Positions 22,809 to 30,909 of a stretch of DNA of 40,912 bases are shown one piece after another; position 1 is the first letter of the stretch, and each line of letters begins with the position of its first letter. This DNA is from Plantago elongata (lineage: Eukaryota > Streptophyta > Magnoliopsida > Lamiales > Plantaginaceae). Both the position numbers and the translations under genes were made by a program. The notes under the pieces are model-generated. The model searched no databases, had not been told where the DNA came from, and saw only the letters and a list, made by a program, of their open reading frames with translations. The stretch covers positions 1 to 40,912 of the forward strand of contig JAYMSP010000808.1 of NCBI GenBank assembly GCA_036897095.1, given 5' to 3'.

Positions 22809-23814
22809 CAGATTTGCTGCATTCCTACCCTGATTTTTCTTTCATTATTTATTCATGTCAACTATATATTAATGTTTCGAATTTATGTTATTCTCATTTT
22901 CTGAGTAAACCCTTCGTCTAAATGTGCTGAATATTTGCGTACGTGACTTCAGGTTAGAGTTCTCGGGCACATATGTTCTTGGAGAATTTATTGGACTCAA
23001 AGGGGAACAAGAAGACCTTCAGAATCTAAATAAGATCAGGAGATCAAAAACTAGTCAATTGGATCATTGGATGTTTTGTCTTAACGTTTTGAGCACAGGT
23101 AATTCTTATGCTCATCCTCGTAGTTCCAGTTTGTATTTGAACAGCAAGGTCAGACTGTGCATTTGACTTGTAATTTTTGGTTGATGATCGTGCAGCTCCT
23201 CCAAAATCTTTGGTTCATGTTCGTTTGTATACTCGGGATTATTGCAGTGAAGGCCGTTCGTAATCAAAACTTTCAAACCTGGAAATCTTTTGTCTAAGAG
23301 CAAGCACAGAGGTTCTCTTTCAACCACAGTGTTGTACTGAGCAATGCAAGTATGAACTCGATACTCTGTCACTTTGTGCAAGTGAGGCCCCCAGTGTATA
23401 AGAAAGTAGTAGTTGATAAGTCTTAGAGACTTGCAGTAGATGCAGGTTTCGGAAATATTTTTACTATTCAAAGTTTATAATGGTTTTACCAATAGTAATG
23501 CTTCTTTTTAGTCGAATCTAATATTTCATGACTTTTTTGTTTGCTCGTGCATGTTAACAACACGAGCTCATGAGTAGGCTTGAACTCAACTCATTTGGTT
23601 CAAGCTTCAGTGAGTCTCACCTCATTACTGAAAATGAATATAAGTATTTGAAATAAATTTAACCGACCCTTATCAAGTCTATAGTCGAGACTCGAGTATG
23701 AGTTAATCATGTCGGCTCGATAGGGCTGGACTCCGGGTAGGTACGGTTCTTATTTCTCCCTACTTTTAGCATGTGCAGTTCTGAACTTTTAGCATGCTAG
23801 TACTAGATTTGAAT
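22809..23814. other. Spacer with no recognisable gene
   Basis: Open frames of 80-119 codons exist on both strands (22924-23166 plus, 23112-23471 minus), but neither contains a motif I recognise. They have no signal peptide or repeat pattern. I leave them uncalled. Confidence 0.35.
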
Positions 23815-23965
23815 TCTAGGATCTGATCAGCTGCTTCATAGTTCTCGCTTCCCACAGAGCTCCAGCTCTCAAGATAGAGTTACGTTCTGTTTATTGTGAG
23901 AGTGGAAGCACAAATTTATTGGTCATGTTGATCCTGATGCATGGCATATATATAGACTGAAGAAA
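23815..23965 (-). pseudogene. Relict 5' end of a second receptor-like protein copy
   Basis: On the minus strand this resembles the 5' flank and start of the intact receptor-like gene 2.5 kb away. It has TTCAGTCTATATATA (against TCAGTCTAAATATA), then TGTGCTTCCAC followed by ATAAA, AACTCTATC, and an ACTATGAA.CA..TGATCA.AT start region (ACTATGAAACA...TGATCAAAT in the intact gene). About 25 extra bases lie between the TATA-like word and TGTGCTTCC. After roughly eight codons the frame hits a stop and similarity is lost. This is consistent with a truncated tandem duplicate. The comparison is by eye only. Confidence 0.5.
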
Positions 23966-23988
23966 ACTTACAGATATATGAATGAAGC

Positions 23989-26484
23989 TTACAGATTGTT
24001 GCAACAGAATGATAATAAGTACTGTATATGTGTTGTGCGGAGTGTAAGCCAGACATACAGCCAATCTCCGAATTTACTCAAGAAGCCATAGTAAGCATCT
24101 ATCCATGATCTCTTGAACAACAAGGGACTAGCAAGACCCCAGAAACCAACAATGAAACCCAATATAACCGGAATGAAATAGTCCTCAGATAGAATTTCAA
24201 CTAAATCTTCGTGTTCGCCATCAATATCCCCTGGAGTAGAATCAGGTGGTAGACTAGAGTCATCGTCTTCCGGGCAATTTACCAGGGGTGGACCACATAG
24301 TTCCTCATTCTCAACATATGCAGATGGGTTGAAGCTTTGCAACTGAGTTCCTTTTGGAATTTTACCAGACAGATTGTTGCCTGACAAGTCCAACACACTC
24401 AATAAATGTAGTTCTGCAAGACCAGTCGGAATTGCACCCGAGAGCTTGTTGTGAGACAGATCAAGGCTTTCTAACATCTTCATTTGACCAATATCTGGAT
24501 TTATATTCCCTGTCAAATGATTTCGTGACAGATTTAAAGAAACTAATCTGCGGAGATGAGAGAATTCTCGTGGAAAATTGCCTACAAAGTTGTTGCTGGA
24601 AAGATCAATCAGTCTGAGAAGTTCCAATGTTCTCTTGTACGTCGTTTCCTGCCTTTTCCATTGAACCATCGCTTCATTGATATAAGACCAGTCGGGAATC
24701 GGGTCATAGTAAGTGGAAGAACCATGTACTAGGTGAACTCCTCTGTAAATCTCAACGTCCATTGAAGGAGCAGTTTCAGCCGGTTCATTCAGCACCAGAG
24801 AAGTAAAATTGTTAAAGCATGGAGGAATTCTGCCTGACATATTGTTCTCAGCTAGATCCAAAACCTTAAGAAAAGACAGACGACAGATTTCTGGAGGGAT
24901 TGTACCATGGAACTGGTTATGTCGTAAGCTAAGAAATTGAATCCATTTCAACGTTCCGATCCATGCTGGAACATGTCCAGTTAGCCGATTTTCTCTACCA
25001 TCAATAAATTGGAGGCTTGTACAGTTCTTCAAAGTTGAAGGCAACTCACCTGAAAAATTATTGTTCCGAAAATGCAAAGCTCCTAGTTGGAGGAGGGAGC
25101 CTAGACTATGAGGAAGGTAACCAGAAAAGTTGTTGTCAGCCAAATTGAGGATTACTAATCTGGTCATGTTCTCCCAGCAATCAGGAAGCTCTCCTGATAA
25201 CTGATTGTACGATAGGTCAAGTAATTTCAACCGGTAGTACGGTGTCCTGCATAGTGACTCCATCGATCCACTGAGCATATTCTCGGAGAGGAGTACTTGG
25301 GTGATTTCAGGATGAAAGATTGGGACAGGGCCTGAGAAATTATTGGAACTAATATCTATTTCATGTGGAGAACGGATAGATAAATCGGGTATTGAGCCAC
25401 TGATATGGTTGTAGGAGAGATTCAAAGAGAATACTCTATCCCACAACCAGACAGGGACTTCGTCGGATAGACCTGTCAAAGAGAGATCAAGAAGACTAAT
25501 ATTCCGTTGAGTCTGAAGCCATGACGGGAAATGAGGCCCCATGTCGCAACCTCCTAGCCTTATATAATCCAATTGAAAAGGCGGTATCCAGTTGGGATCA
25601 GTGAAGTTCAAAGTCAGTGCATTGAAAGATAAATCCAGATATGTCAAGTTATAGAGATTCAAGAAATGGACATCGGAGATTGTGCCTTGTATTGAGTTGA
25701 AAGAAACATCTAAATGCTCAAGGTTCTGAAGTTTTCCAATGCTTGTTGGAAGTTCACCTGTGACTTTGTTATTTCTAACTGATAAATGTCTTAATGAAGA
25801 TAACATAGTAAGACTCGAAATCCCTCCTTCAAATCGATTCTTAGACAGATCGAGCCAAGATAACAAAGTGAGATTCGTCAACAATGGAAATGTTCCTGAA
25901 AACCAGTTATAGGACAAGTCGAGTTTGATTAAAGAAGAGAGATTCGAAAGCCAGGTGAGGTCCTTGGATGTTAGATAGTTCATAGAAAGATACAGTTCTT
26001 TCAAGTTGGTTAGGTTACCCAACTGATAAGGGACCTCACCAGAAAAATTGTTATAGGGGAGACTGAGGTACTCTAGTTTCTCCAAGGAACCGATAAATTC
26101 AGGGATTCTATTCAGACCGAAATCGTTGTAAATAAGGTCCAGAGAAGTTAAATGATGCAAATCTAGCAGGGCTGGGCTAATCTGACCTGTTAACCACTGT
26201 AGGTGAAGGCCGGTTACATGGCCGGTGATGTTGCTGCACTCGACACCAAACCAGTCGCAACATTCCAGGTTGTCTTCTGCATCTCCCCATGAGGAAAAAT
26301 TGGCAGCAGAGTCAGGGGACATGTCTGTAAGGCCTTGCTTAAGAGCTAGAAGAGCTTCCCTCTCCGCGTCTTTACAGATCACTTCAGCTGAACAAGACGG
26401 ACGATGAGTTTCACTGCATACAACAAACAAGAAGACAAGAATGAATTTGGACATTTGATCAATAGCATGGTGTTTCATAGTCAT
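23989..26484 (-). CDS. LRR receptor-like protein (RLP), no kinase
   Basis: This is a single-exon plasma-membrane receptor of the RLP class, the kind that perceives microbial or endogenous ligands and signals through a partner kinase such as SOBIR1. It has 831 residues. The ATG at 26484 sits about 20 bases after the predicted transcript start. An in-frame ATG at 26454 gives MSKFILVFLFVVCS, a better-placed signal peptide. Order: signal peptide; LRRNT with CKDAEREALLALKQGL and the LECCDWFGVEC pair; about 23-24 extracellular LRRs; a non-LRR island at roughly 570-635 (from NEPAETAPS to YKRT); four more LRRs; a Cys cap (ELCGPPLVNC); an acidic juxtamembrane stretch; a membrane helix (FIPVILGFIVGFWGLASPLL) with a GxxxG motif; and a short tail of about 40 residues. 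Many N-glycosylation sites are present. No stop or frameshift breaks it. Confidence 0.93.
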   Translation of the reverse strand: MTMKHHAIDQMSKFILVFLFVVCSETHRPSCSAEVICKDAEREALLALKQGLTDMSPDSAANFSSWGDAEDNLECCDWFGVECSNITGHVTGLHLQWLTGQISPALLDLHHLTSLDLIYNDFGLNRIPEFIGSLEKLEYLSLPYNNFSGEVPYQLGNLTNLKELYLSMNYLTSKDLTWLSNLSSLIKLDLSYNWFSGTFPLLTNLTLLSWLDLSKNRFEGGISSLTMLSSLRHLSVRNNKVTGELPTSIGKLQNLEHLDVSFNSIQGTISDVHFLNLYNLTYLDLSFNALTLNFTDPNWIPPFQLDYIRLGGCDMGPHFPSWLQTQRNISLLDLSLTGLSDEVPVWLWDRVFSLNLSYNHISGSIPDLSIRSPHEIDISSNNFSGPVPIFHPEITQVLLSENMLSGSMESLCRTPYYRLKLLDLSYNQLSGELPDCWENMTRLVILNLADNNFSGYLPHSLGSLLQLGALHFRNNNFSGELPSTLKNCTSLQFIDGRENRLTGHVPAWIGTLKWIQFLSLRHNQFHGTIPPEICRLSFLKVLDLAENNMSGRIPPCFNNFTSLVLNEPAETAPSMDVEIYRGVHLVHGSSTYYDPIPDWSYINEAMVQWKRQETTYKRTLELLRLIDLSSNNFVGNFPREFSHLRRLVSLNLSRNHLTGNINPDIGQMKMLESLDLSHNKLSGAIPTGLAELHLLSVLDLSGNNLSGKIPKGTQLQSFNPSAYVENEELCGPPLVNCPEDDDSSLPPDSTPGDIDGEHEDLVEILSEDYFIPVILGFIVGFWGLASPLLFKRSWIDAYYGFLSKFGDWLYVWLTLRTTHIQYLLSFCCNNL

Positions 26485-26530
26485 GATCTTGATAGAGTTC
26501 TTGTTTTTATGTTGCAGTGTGGAAGCACAG

Positions 26531-26537
26531 ATTTATA
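26531..26537 (-). promoter_or_regulatory. TATA box of the receptor-like protein gene
   Basis: Minus-strand TATAAAT, 47-53 bases before the first ATG (26484). This predicts a short leader of about 20 bases, or 50 if the 26454 ATG is used. Confidence 0.5.
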
Positions 26538-28270
26538 TTTAGACTGACGAAACTTCAGTCCAGTCAACTCAATGTAAACTCAACTGGTCCAATTTGTCGC
26601 ATTGTCTTATACTTTTCTGTTAAAAAGAAAGAAAACTCAATACCAGGAAGTAGAACCTGTAGTTTCCGGTTTAATTACTAAGAATTGATAGAACAGAATA
26701 ATGTTATCTAGCAACCAGTCAACCTGTCGTTGGTAAATATGAAGGATAAACCCTAAATTAATGAAGCGGAATTCAAAAAATTTATATATATTGATCTTGA
26801 TCCAATAACTATATAACGTAATTACGTTAACAAGTAAATCAATACTTATTTGTCGCATTAGCTTTCCAGACAGCAGATTTAAAACCTTAAAGTTCTTCTT
26901 TAAATTCGTTCGTCAAACACCTCGATCCGTTCATCATGTATGATATGTTGAACCCAATAATACATCATGATCAGCATTCCGAACATCGATATTCACGGAC
27001 AATTGATTCTATCGAAAAATGCTAGGAGTTCCCGTTTGAAATTTTATTAAACTATTTAGTGGGTATGGTTATAGAGAATTGAAGTAAGAAAGGTGTCATG
27101 GTAGCCAAGCCAAGCTAGAGCAAGAAAACGTATGTACTAATTTTCTTATGAAATCCCAGGCCTCTATGTAATTAATATACTGCAGGAGTAACCTAGTACA
27201 CAGAGTGCTCTTGATCCATTTAATTTTTCTTGAGTCCCTCGAGCAACAAGGCATGGGTTCAAAATCCACGAAGTCCAATTTTATTTTCTTTTTCTCTTTT
27301 GAGCTTTTTTACTTGGATCCCATTTTAATTTAATCCAAATAAACTTTCTTGCTTTAATTAATTAAATTTAATTTAATGTAATAATCTTTCTTCTAATATA
27401 AATTAAATCCAATTTAATTCATTACTTTCTAAAAGTATAATAATCTAATTTGACTTATTAATTATTTCTATCAAAATAGATCAATTCTCACTAATGATAA
27501 ATTAATATTCATTAATCTAATTAAATATTTAATTCACCCAATACTCGTATGGTAGAATAATCACCTTGTTGTGTGAACCATAGGACCTTATGTAAGTAAA
27601 CATTAATATAATTAATGTTTAGGTAAAATTCTAGACAATTTACCCAACACTCTTAATACATAAGAACGTTTGAAAGGATTGCAAACCACATGTAACGTAG
27701 AGCTCATGATGATACGGTACTTTCATTCGCGGACACACGATTAAGTCTAGAACTTGAATTCGTGTTTGTTCCAATAACTTAATCACTTTATCTCATTCTA
27801 CTAATTGGTTCAATCATATTTGAACACCATTCCAAATATATCTTGCGTTGGCCAACGACTTTGATCAAACTAGTTATGAGAAGTTAAGTGTTATCTCCAA
27901 GTCTATTTCGAGGAATGAATCATATCTTGGTTAGACTACTACTAACATGTGTTTCGTGATGTACTTATGTCGTATCTACCCCTACGAGGAATGCAAGCAT
28001 TGGTCATGGTCAGAGCATACGAGTCTAAACATGTAGTAAGTAGCAACATCAAGTCAAATGAATATTGCACCACCCTATAAACCGTTACTTCCGTAGACAC
28101 ATAAATAGATTACAACAGTTTCTCGACTGCGTCTACCAATACTCTTTAAAGTGTCCAATACTCTTAGAACTTGTTACGAGTTAGGAGTTTAGGCATCTTA
28201 GGATTGTAAATTGTTAGTCTATATATGTGAAAAATTAAGAATCAGATAAGGCATCAATCAAGAACATACA
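26538..28270. other. AT-rich intergenic region, possibly containing an old retroelement
   Basis: No protein-coding motif was found. 27300-27540 is made of TTTAATT-type simple AT sequence. From about 27545 to 28200 the base composition changes to a more balanced, non-coding sequence that might be an old LTR or untranslated retroelement part. No terminal repeats or primer-binding site were identified. A TATATA word near 28222 could serve the small ORF at 28271. Confidence 0.3.
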
Positions 28271-28417
28271 ATGGCTTCTTCTATTACCAAAACAATATCA
28301 GTTCTTCTCCTTATAGCTCTGTCTCTTCTCTCCTGCTGCTCAATGGCCACCCAGCTGCTACCCGCCACGCCAACTGCTCCAGCTCCAGCTAGCCTGCAGG
28401 CAAACTTCGGCATCTAA
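28271..28417 (+). CDS. Small secreted peptide, 48 residues, probably truncated
   Basis: The frame starts MASSITKTISVLLLIALSLL, a clear signal peptide ending around CCSMA. It continues with a short Pro/Ala-rich tail (LLPATPTAPAPA) and stops at TAA 28415-28417. A TATATA word lies about 45 bp upstream. The stop lies inside the first copy of a 43-bp tandem duplication (unit starts at 28392 and 28435). The second copy is open in the frame 28437-28547 and reads on as a Cys-containing tail ending CPGMMTSA. Because 43 is not a multiple of three, the duplication takes the original frame out of register. The ancestral peptide was therefore probably about 76 residues. I do not recognise the family. Confidence 0.55.
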   Translation: MASSITKTISVLLLIALSLLSCCSMATQLLPATPTAPAPASLQANFGI

Positions 28418-28477
28418 AGAGCAAGATCAAGCAAGCCTGCAGGCAAACTCAGCGTGGAAAGAGCAAGATCAAGTGAT
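28392..28477 (+). repeat. 43-bp tandem duplication in the small secreted-peptide gene
   Basis: GCCTGCAGGCAAAC begins both units, and AGAGCAAGATCAAG ends both. The middles differ (TTCGGCATCTAA against TCAGCGTGGAA). The first unit supplies the stop codon. Confidence 0.75.
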
Positions 28478-28605
28478 GATGGTTCATGGAGTTGAGACCA
28501 CGGATCCTCCGGCTAAGTATTGCCCAGGGATGATGACGTCAGCATGATGACCGCTCGTTAACGTTAGGGTGTGCTTGTGTCGAGGACAAACAAAACTTAT
28601 TACTA

Positions 28606-28607
<2 letters not shown>

Positions 28608-28639
<32 letters not shown>
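28608..28639. repeat. (TA)n microsatellite
   Basis: An uninterrupted AT/TA run of 32 bases lies just downstream of the small-peptide gene. Such runs are usually variable in length between individuals. Confidence 0.9.
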
Positions 28640-28641
<2 letters not shown>

Positions 28642-29315
28642 GTTGAATCTCATCGTAAACTTATCATATCAATGAAATTCTCAGTTCCATAAATAGCAGT
28701 ATTCGATTGTGTGAAGCTAAAACCAATGTGAACTCTTACAAGTCTTGAAAAACAATCACTATTACCAACAAACATATATAATGACACTTCTGTTAGGTAG
28801 TGATAATCGTTTCCGAGACCAATCTTATGTAACATGGCTATAGTAGTTTGAATGTTTAGATCCAATATAGTAGTCTGAATGTTTAGATCCGATCCATCCG
28901 GTTCTGCAATTATGTATGCGGTATGCCCCTCTTGTAACATATCCTGCTGATAATGTGCAACAATATCTTTCGAATTCTAAAAAAGGACTAAAACGCAAGC
29001 TCAGGCTGTGTGCATTCCTTCGTTTCATCTGGCCAGAATATCTTTTCGTACTATATATCATGTTTGTATTTCTTTGTGGAACAAAGACATCAAAGAAATT
29101 GCTAGTTATTTGAACCTTCACTTTATGACAGAACAATCTGTATAGAATAATATCAACAAGGAAAGGAATAAAGAGAACAACACATAGCCAGCCATACTAT
29201 TTTATAAGCAATGATGGTCAAATACCTGTAACAAAATTCAAAAGTGGTCTGCTATTTATATTTGAAACTATATTCCATCCTTGTTTTATGGAAGAATCGA
29301 TTCCCTCTTGTTCAA
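28640..29315. other. Spacer, no gene recognised
   Basis: Two minus-strand open frames (28650-28940 and 28825-29136) overlap here but carry no known motif. They share a small internal repeat (two GAATGTTTAGATCC words near 28849 and 28878). Nothing else stands out. Confidence 0.35.
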
Positions 29316-29489
29316 ATGTCACTCTCCTCCATGTATATGAGTTCTTATATTGCTCTGTGGAGTGTACTTCTATTCTTTAGCTTCACTGAGGCGGAACAAC
29401 ACGGGGTGGGCTCCGTCGTGCTCATCAGGCCCCGACTGATATACTACACCAATAACACGAAGATGATTCGAAATTCGAATGTTTGCTGA
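29316..29489 (+). CDS. Candidate small secreted peptide, 57 residues
   Basis: From the ATG at 29316 the frame starts MSLSSMYMSSYIALWSVLLF and continues FFSFTEAEQ, a plausible signal peptide cleaved after about residue 26. The mature part, about 30 residues, reads GVGSVVLIRPRLIYY then TNNTKMIRNSNVC, with one potential N-glycosylation site and a single terminal Cys. A longer in-frame start exists at 29244 but would bury the signal peptide. An AT-rich TATA-like word (TATTTATATTT) lies about 60 bp upstream. No family is recognised, so the evidence is the signal-peptide pattern alone. Confidence 0.35.
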   Translation: MSLSSMYMSSYIALWSVLLFFSFTEAEQHGVGSVVLIRPRLIYYTNNTKMIRNSNVC

Positions 29490-29735
29490 GCTAACAAACA
29501 CAGTCAAGAAAGAACCAGAAGAGATATATATATATAGAAAGATATGATGAACAATATTGATAAGTAGTAGTACTAGTAGTTAATATTAATAACATCAAAA
29601 ACCGCAATCAACCAAAGCATCACCAGGCTATGACTCTCTCCATTATGCAAAACTACAGATAAAAACAAGTAGCATTTCACATAATAACCAACAACTAGTA
29701 TGAAGGAAGGAAGGAAGAAAGAAGTGAACTTGAGT

Positions 29736-30875
29736 CTAGAGTTCTTGATTGATCATCTCTAAGAACCTCTGATCAGACTCCTGCCTCTGTAACCTCATAT
29801 CCGCGTTGAACTTCTTGATGAACGCTTCGACTTGCTTGTTCAATTCATCTAGACTCATCGAAGGATCCCGTCTGATCATCCCACCGTTGCGTGTTATCGA
29901 CACTGTATCGTTAAACGTCTCCGATTTCCTCAACTCTTTCCAGTTAGCTGCTGGAGGCAGTACTAGTTGGGGTTGCTCATCAGTTGTGTCTAGGAATTTC
30001 TGCAGCTGAACATTATTGTTAGTCCTTGGTAGCATCATAAATGTCTCACTTTTCCTCAGCTCTTTCTTCTTTGGCTTCTCGTCTCCTCCTCCAGTAATCA
30101 GCTTCCATGTGGCCTCCATAGTGTCCTGATCTTCCTCATTCTGTTTGTCATCTGTGTGACTAACAGTACTCAAATGGTCTGCTTGGACAGAATCTACTGG
30201 TTTCTTGATTTCTTGTGTGAAATTGAAATCCCAGGTTGAGAATGATGCTCTTGATGATGATGAGTGGTTAAGTGGTTTCTTGAATTCTTGGATAAAGTCC
30301 GAGTTTGATGACAACAGTGGTGAGGAAAGATTGGATTTTTTTTCTATGCTCCTGATTTCCCGGGATGGAGGAAGCGGTGGCAGGGCATAAGCGTGGAGTT
30401 CTCGGGGTGGCGTAACGGGGAGTTCTCGGGGTTGCGTAACGGGGAGTTCGCGGGGTGGCGAAAGGGAGGAAACGGGGAGTTCGCGGGGAAGTGAGGGTGG
30501 CGGAGCAGGTGGTGGTGGTTGTGACTTGAAAGTTTGGACATAGCCATCAAAAGTGGCAGGACTAGTGTGAATATCATCATGGGTGATGGTGGTTTCTTGG
30601 TTGTGAAAGTTGGATGTCACTGCAATAAGAAGAACCATGAAGTTGATGATTATGCAAATGTATAAAGGTGAAGACAAGATGCATCTGATAGAACTCCAAA
30701 ATCCCATTAAGCTTGAGAAAACAAGCTCACATGAGTAGGGTATGATTGCACCCTTGAGCATGAGAACAGTAGTGATTAGCCCTGCTGAAACAAGGATTAG
30801 CTCCAAGGCTTTTATGGTGGATTTGAGCATTGTGCTCTTGTTTTCTTGGAAATCGTCTGCAAAGAAGATGGACAT
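29736..30875 (-). CDS. DUF4408/DUF761 membrane protein (cotton-fibre-type)
   Basis: It has 379 residues in a single exon. The N-terminal half has two membrane segments, about 24-46 (ALELILVSAGLITTVLML) and 67-88 (ILSSPLYICIIINFMVLLIA). The second, with its FWSSIRCILSSP lead, resembles DUF4408. The C-terminus (SMSLDELNKQVEAFIKKFN then MRLQRQESDQRFLEMI) is a typical DUF761. Between them is a disordered Pro-rich stretch with four PREL(PV) units at about 130-160, and two copies of KELRKSETF near 270 and 320. The function of the family is poorly known. A TATA box (TATAAAAG, 30909-30902) lies only 27-34 bases before the ATG at 30875. The leader would then be nearly absent, so the in-frame ATG at 30830 (MLKSTIKALELIL) is a real alternative. 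Confidence 0.85.
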   Translation of the reverse strand: MSIFFADDFQENKSTMLKSTIKALELILVSAGLITTVLMLKGAIIPYSCELVFSSLMGFWSSIRCILSSPLYICIIINFMVLLIAVTSNFHNQETTITHDDIHTSPATFDGYVQTFKSQPPPPAPPPSLPRELPVSSLSPPRELPVTQPRELPVTPPRELHAYALPPLPPSREIRSIEKKSNLSSPLLSSNSDFIQEFKKPLNHSSSSRASFSTWDFNFTQEIKKPVDSVQADHLSTVSHTDDKQNEEDQDTMEATWKLITGGGDEKPKKKELRKSETFMMLPRTNNNVQLQKFLDTTDEQPQLVLPPAANWKELRKSETFNDTVSITRNGGMIRRDPSMSLDELNKQVEAFIKKFNADMRLQRQESDQRFLEMINQEL

Positions 30876-30901
30876 TTGGTGGAGTAGAGCAAAATGGGAG
30901 G

Positions 30902-30909
30902 CTTTTATA
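30902..30909 (-). promoter_or_regulatory. TATA box of the DUF4408/DUF761 gene
   Basis: Minus-strand TATAAAAG. Its position predicts a transcript start near 30878, which bears on the choice between the ATGs at 30875 and 30830. Confidence 0.5.

Noticed and set aside
22924..23471. Two opposing open frames of 80 and 119 codons
   Set aside because: Considered as relics of the neighbouring RLP or of copia, but neither LRR nor retroelement motifs appear; unidentified.
23989..26484. Plus-strand open frames inside the receptor-like gene
   Set aside because: Antisense shadows of a long, well-supported coding region.
27545..28200. Possible LTR or retroelement leader
   Set aside because: Composition differs from its surroundings, but I found no paired terminal repeats, primer-binding site or coding sequence.
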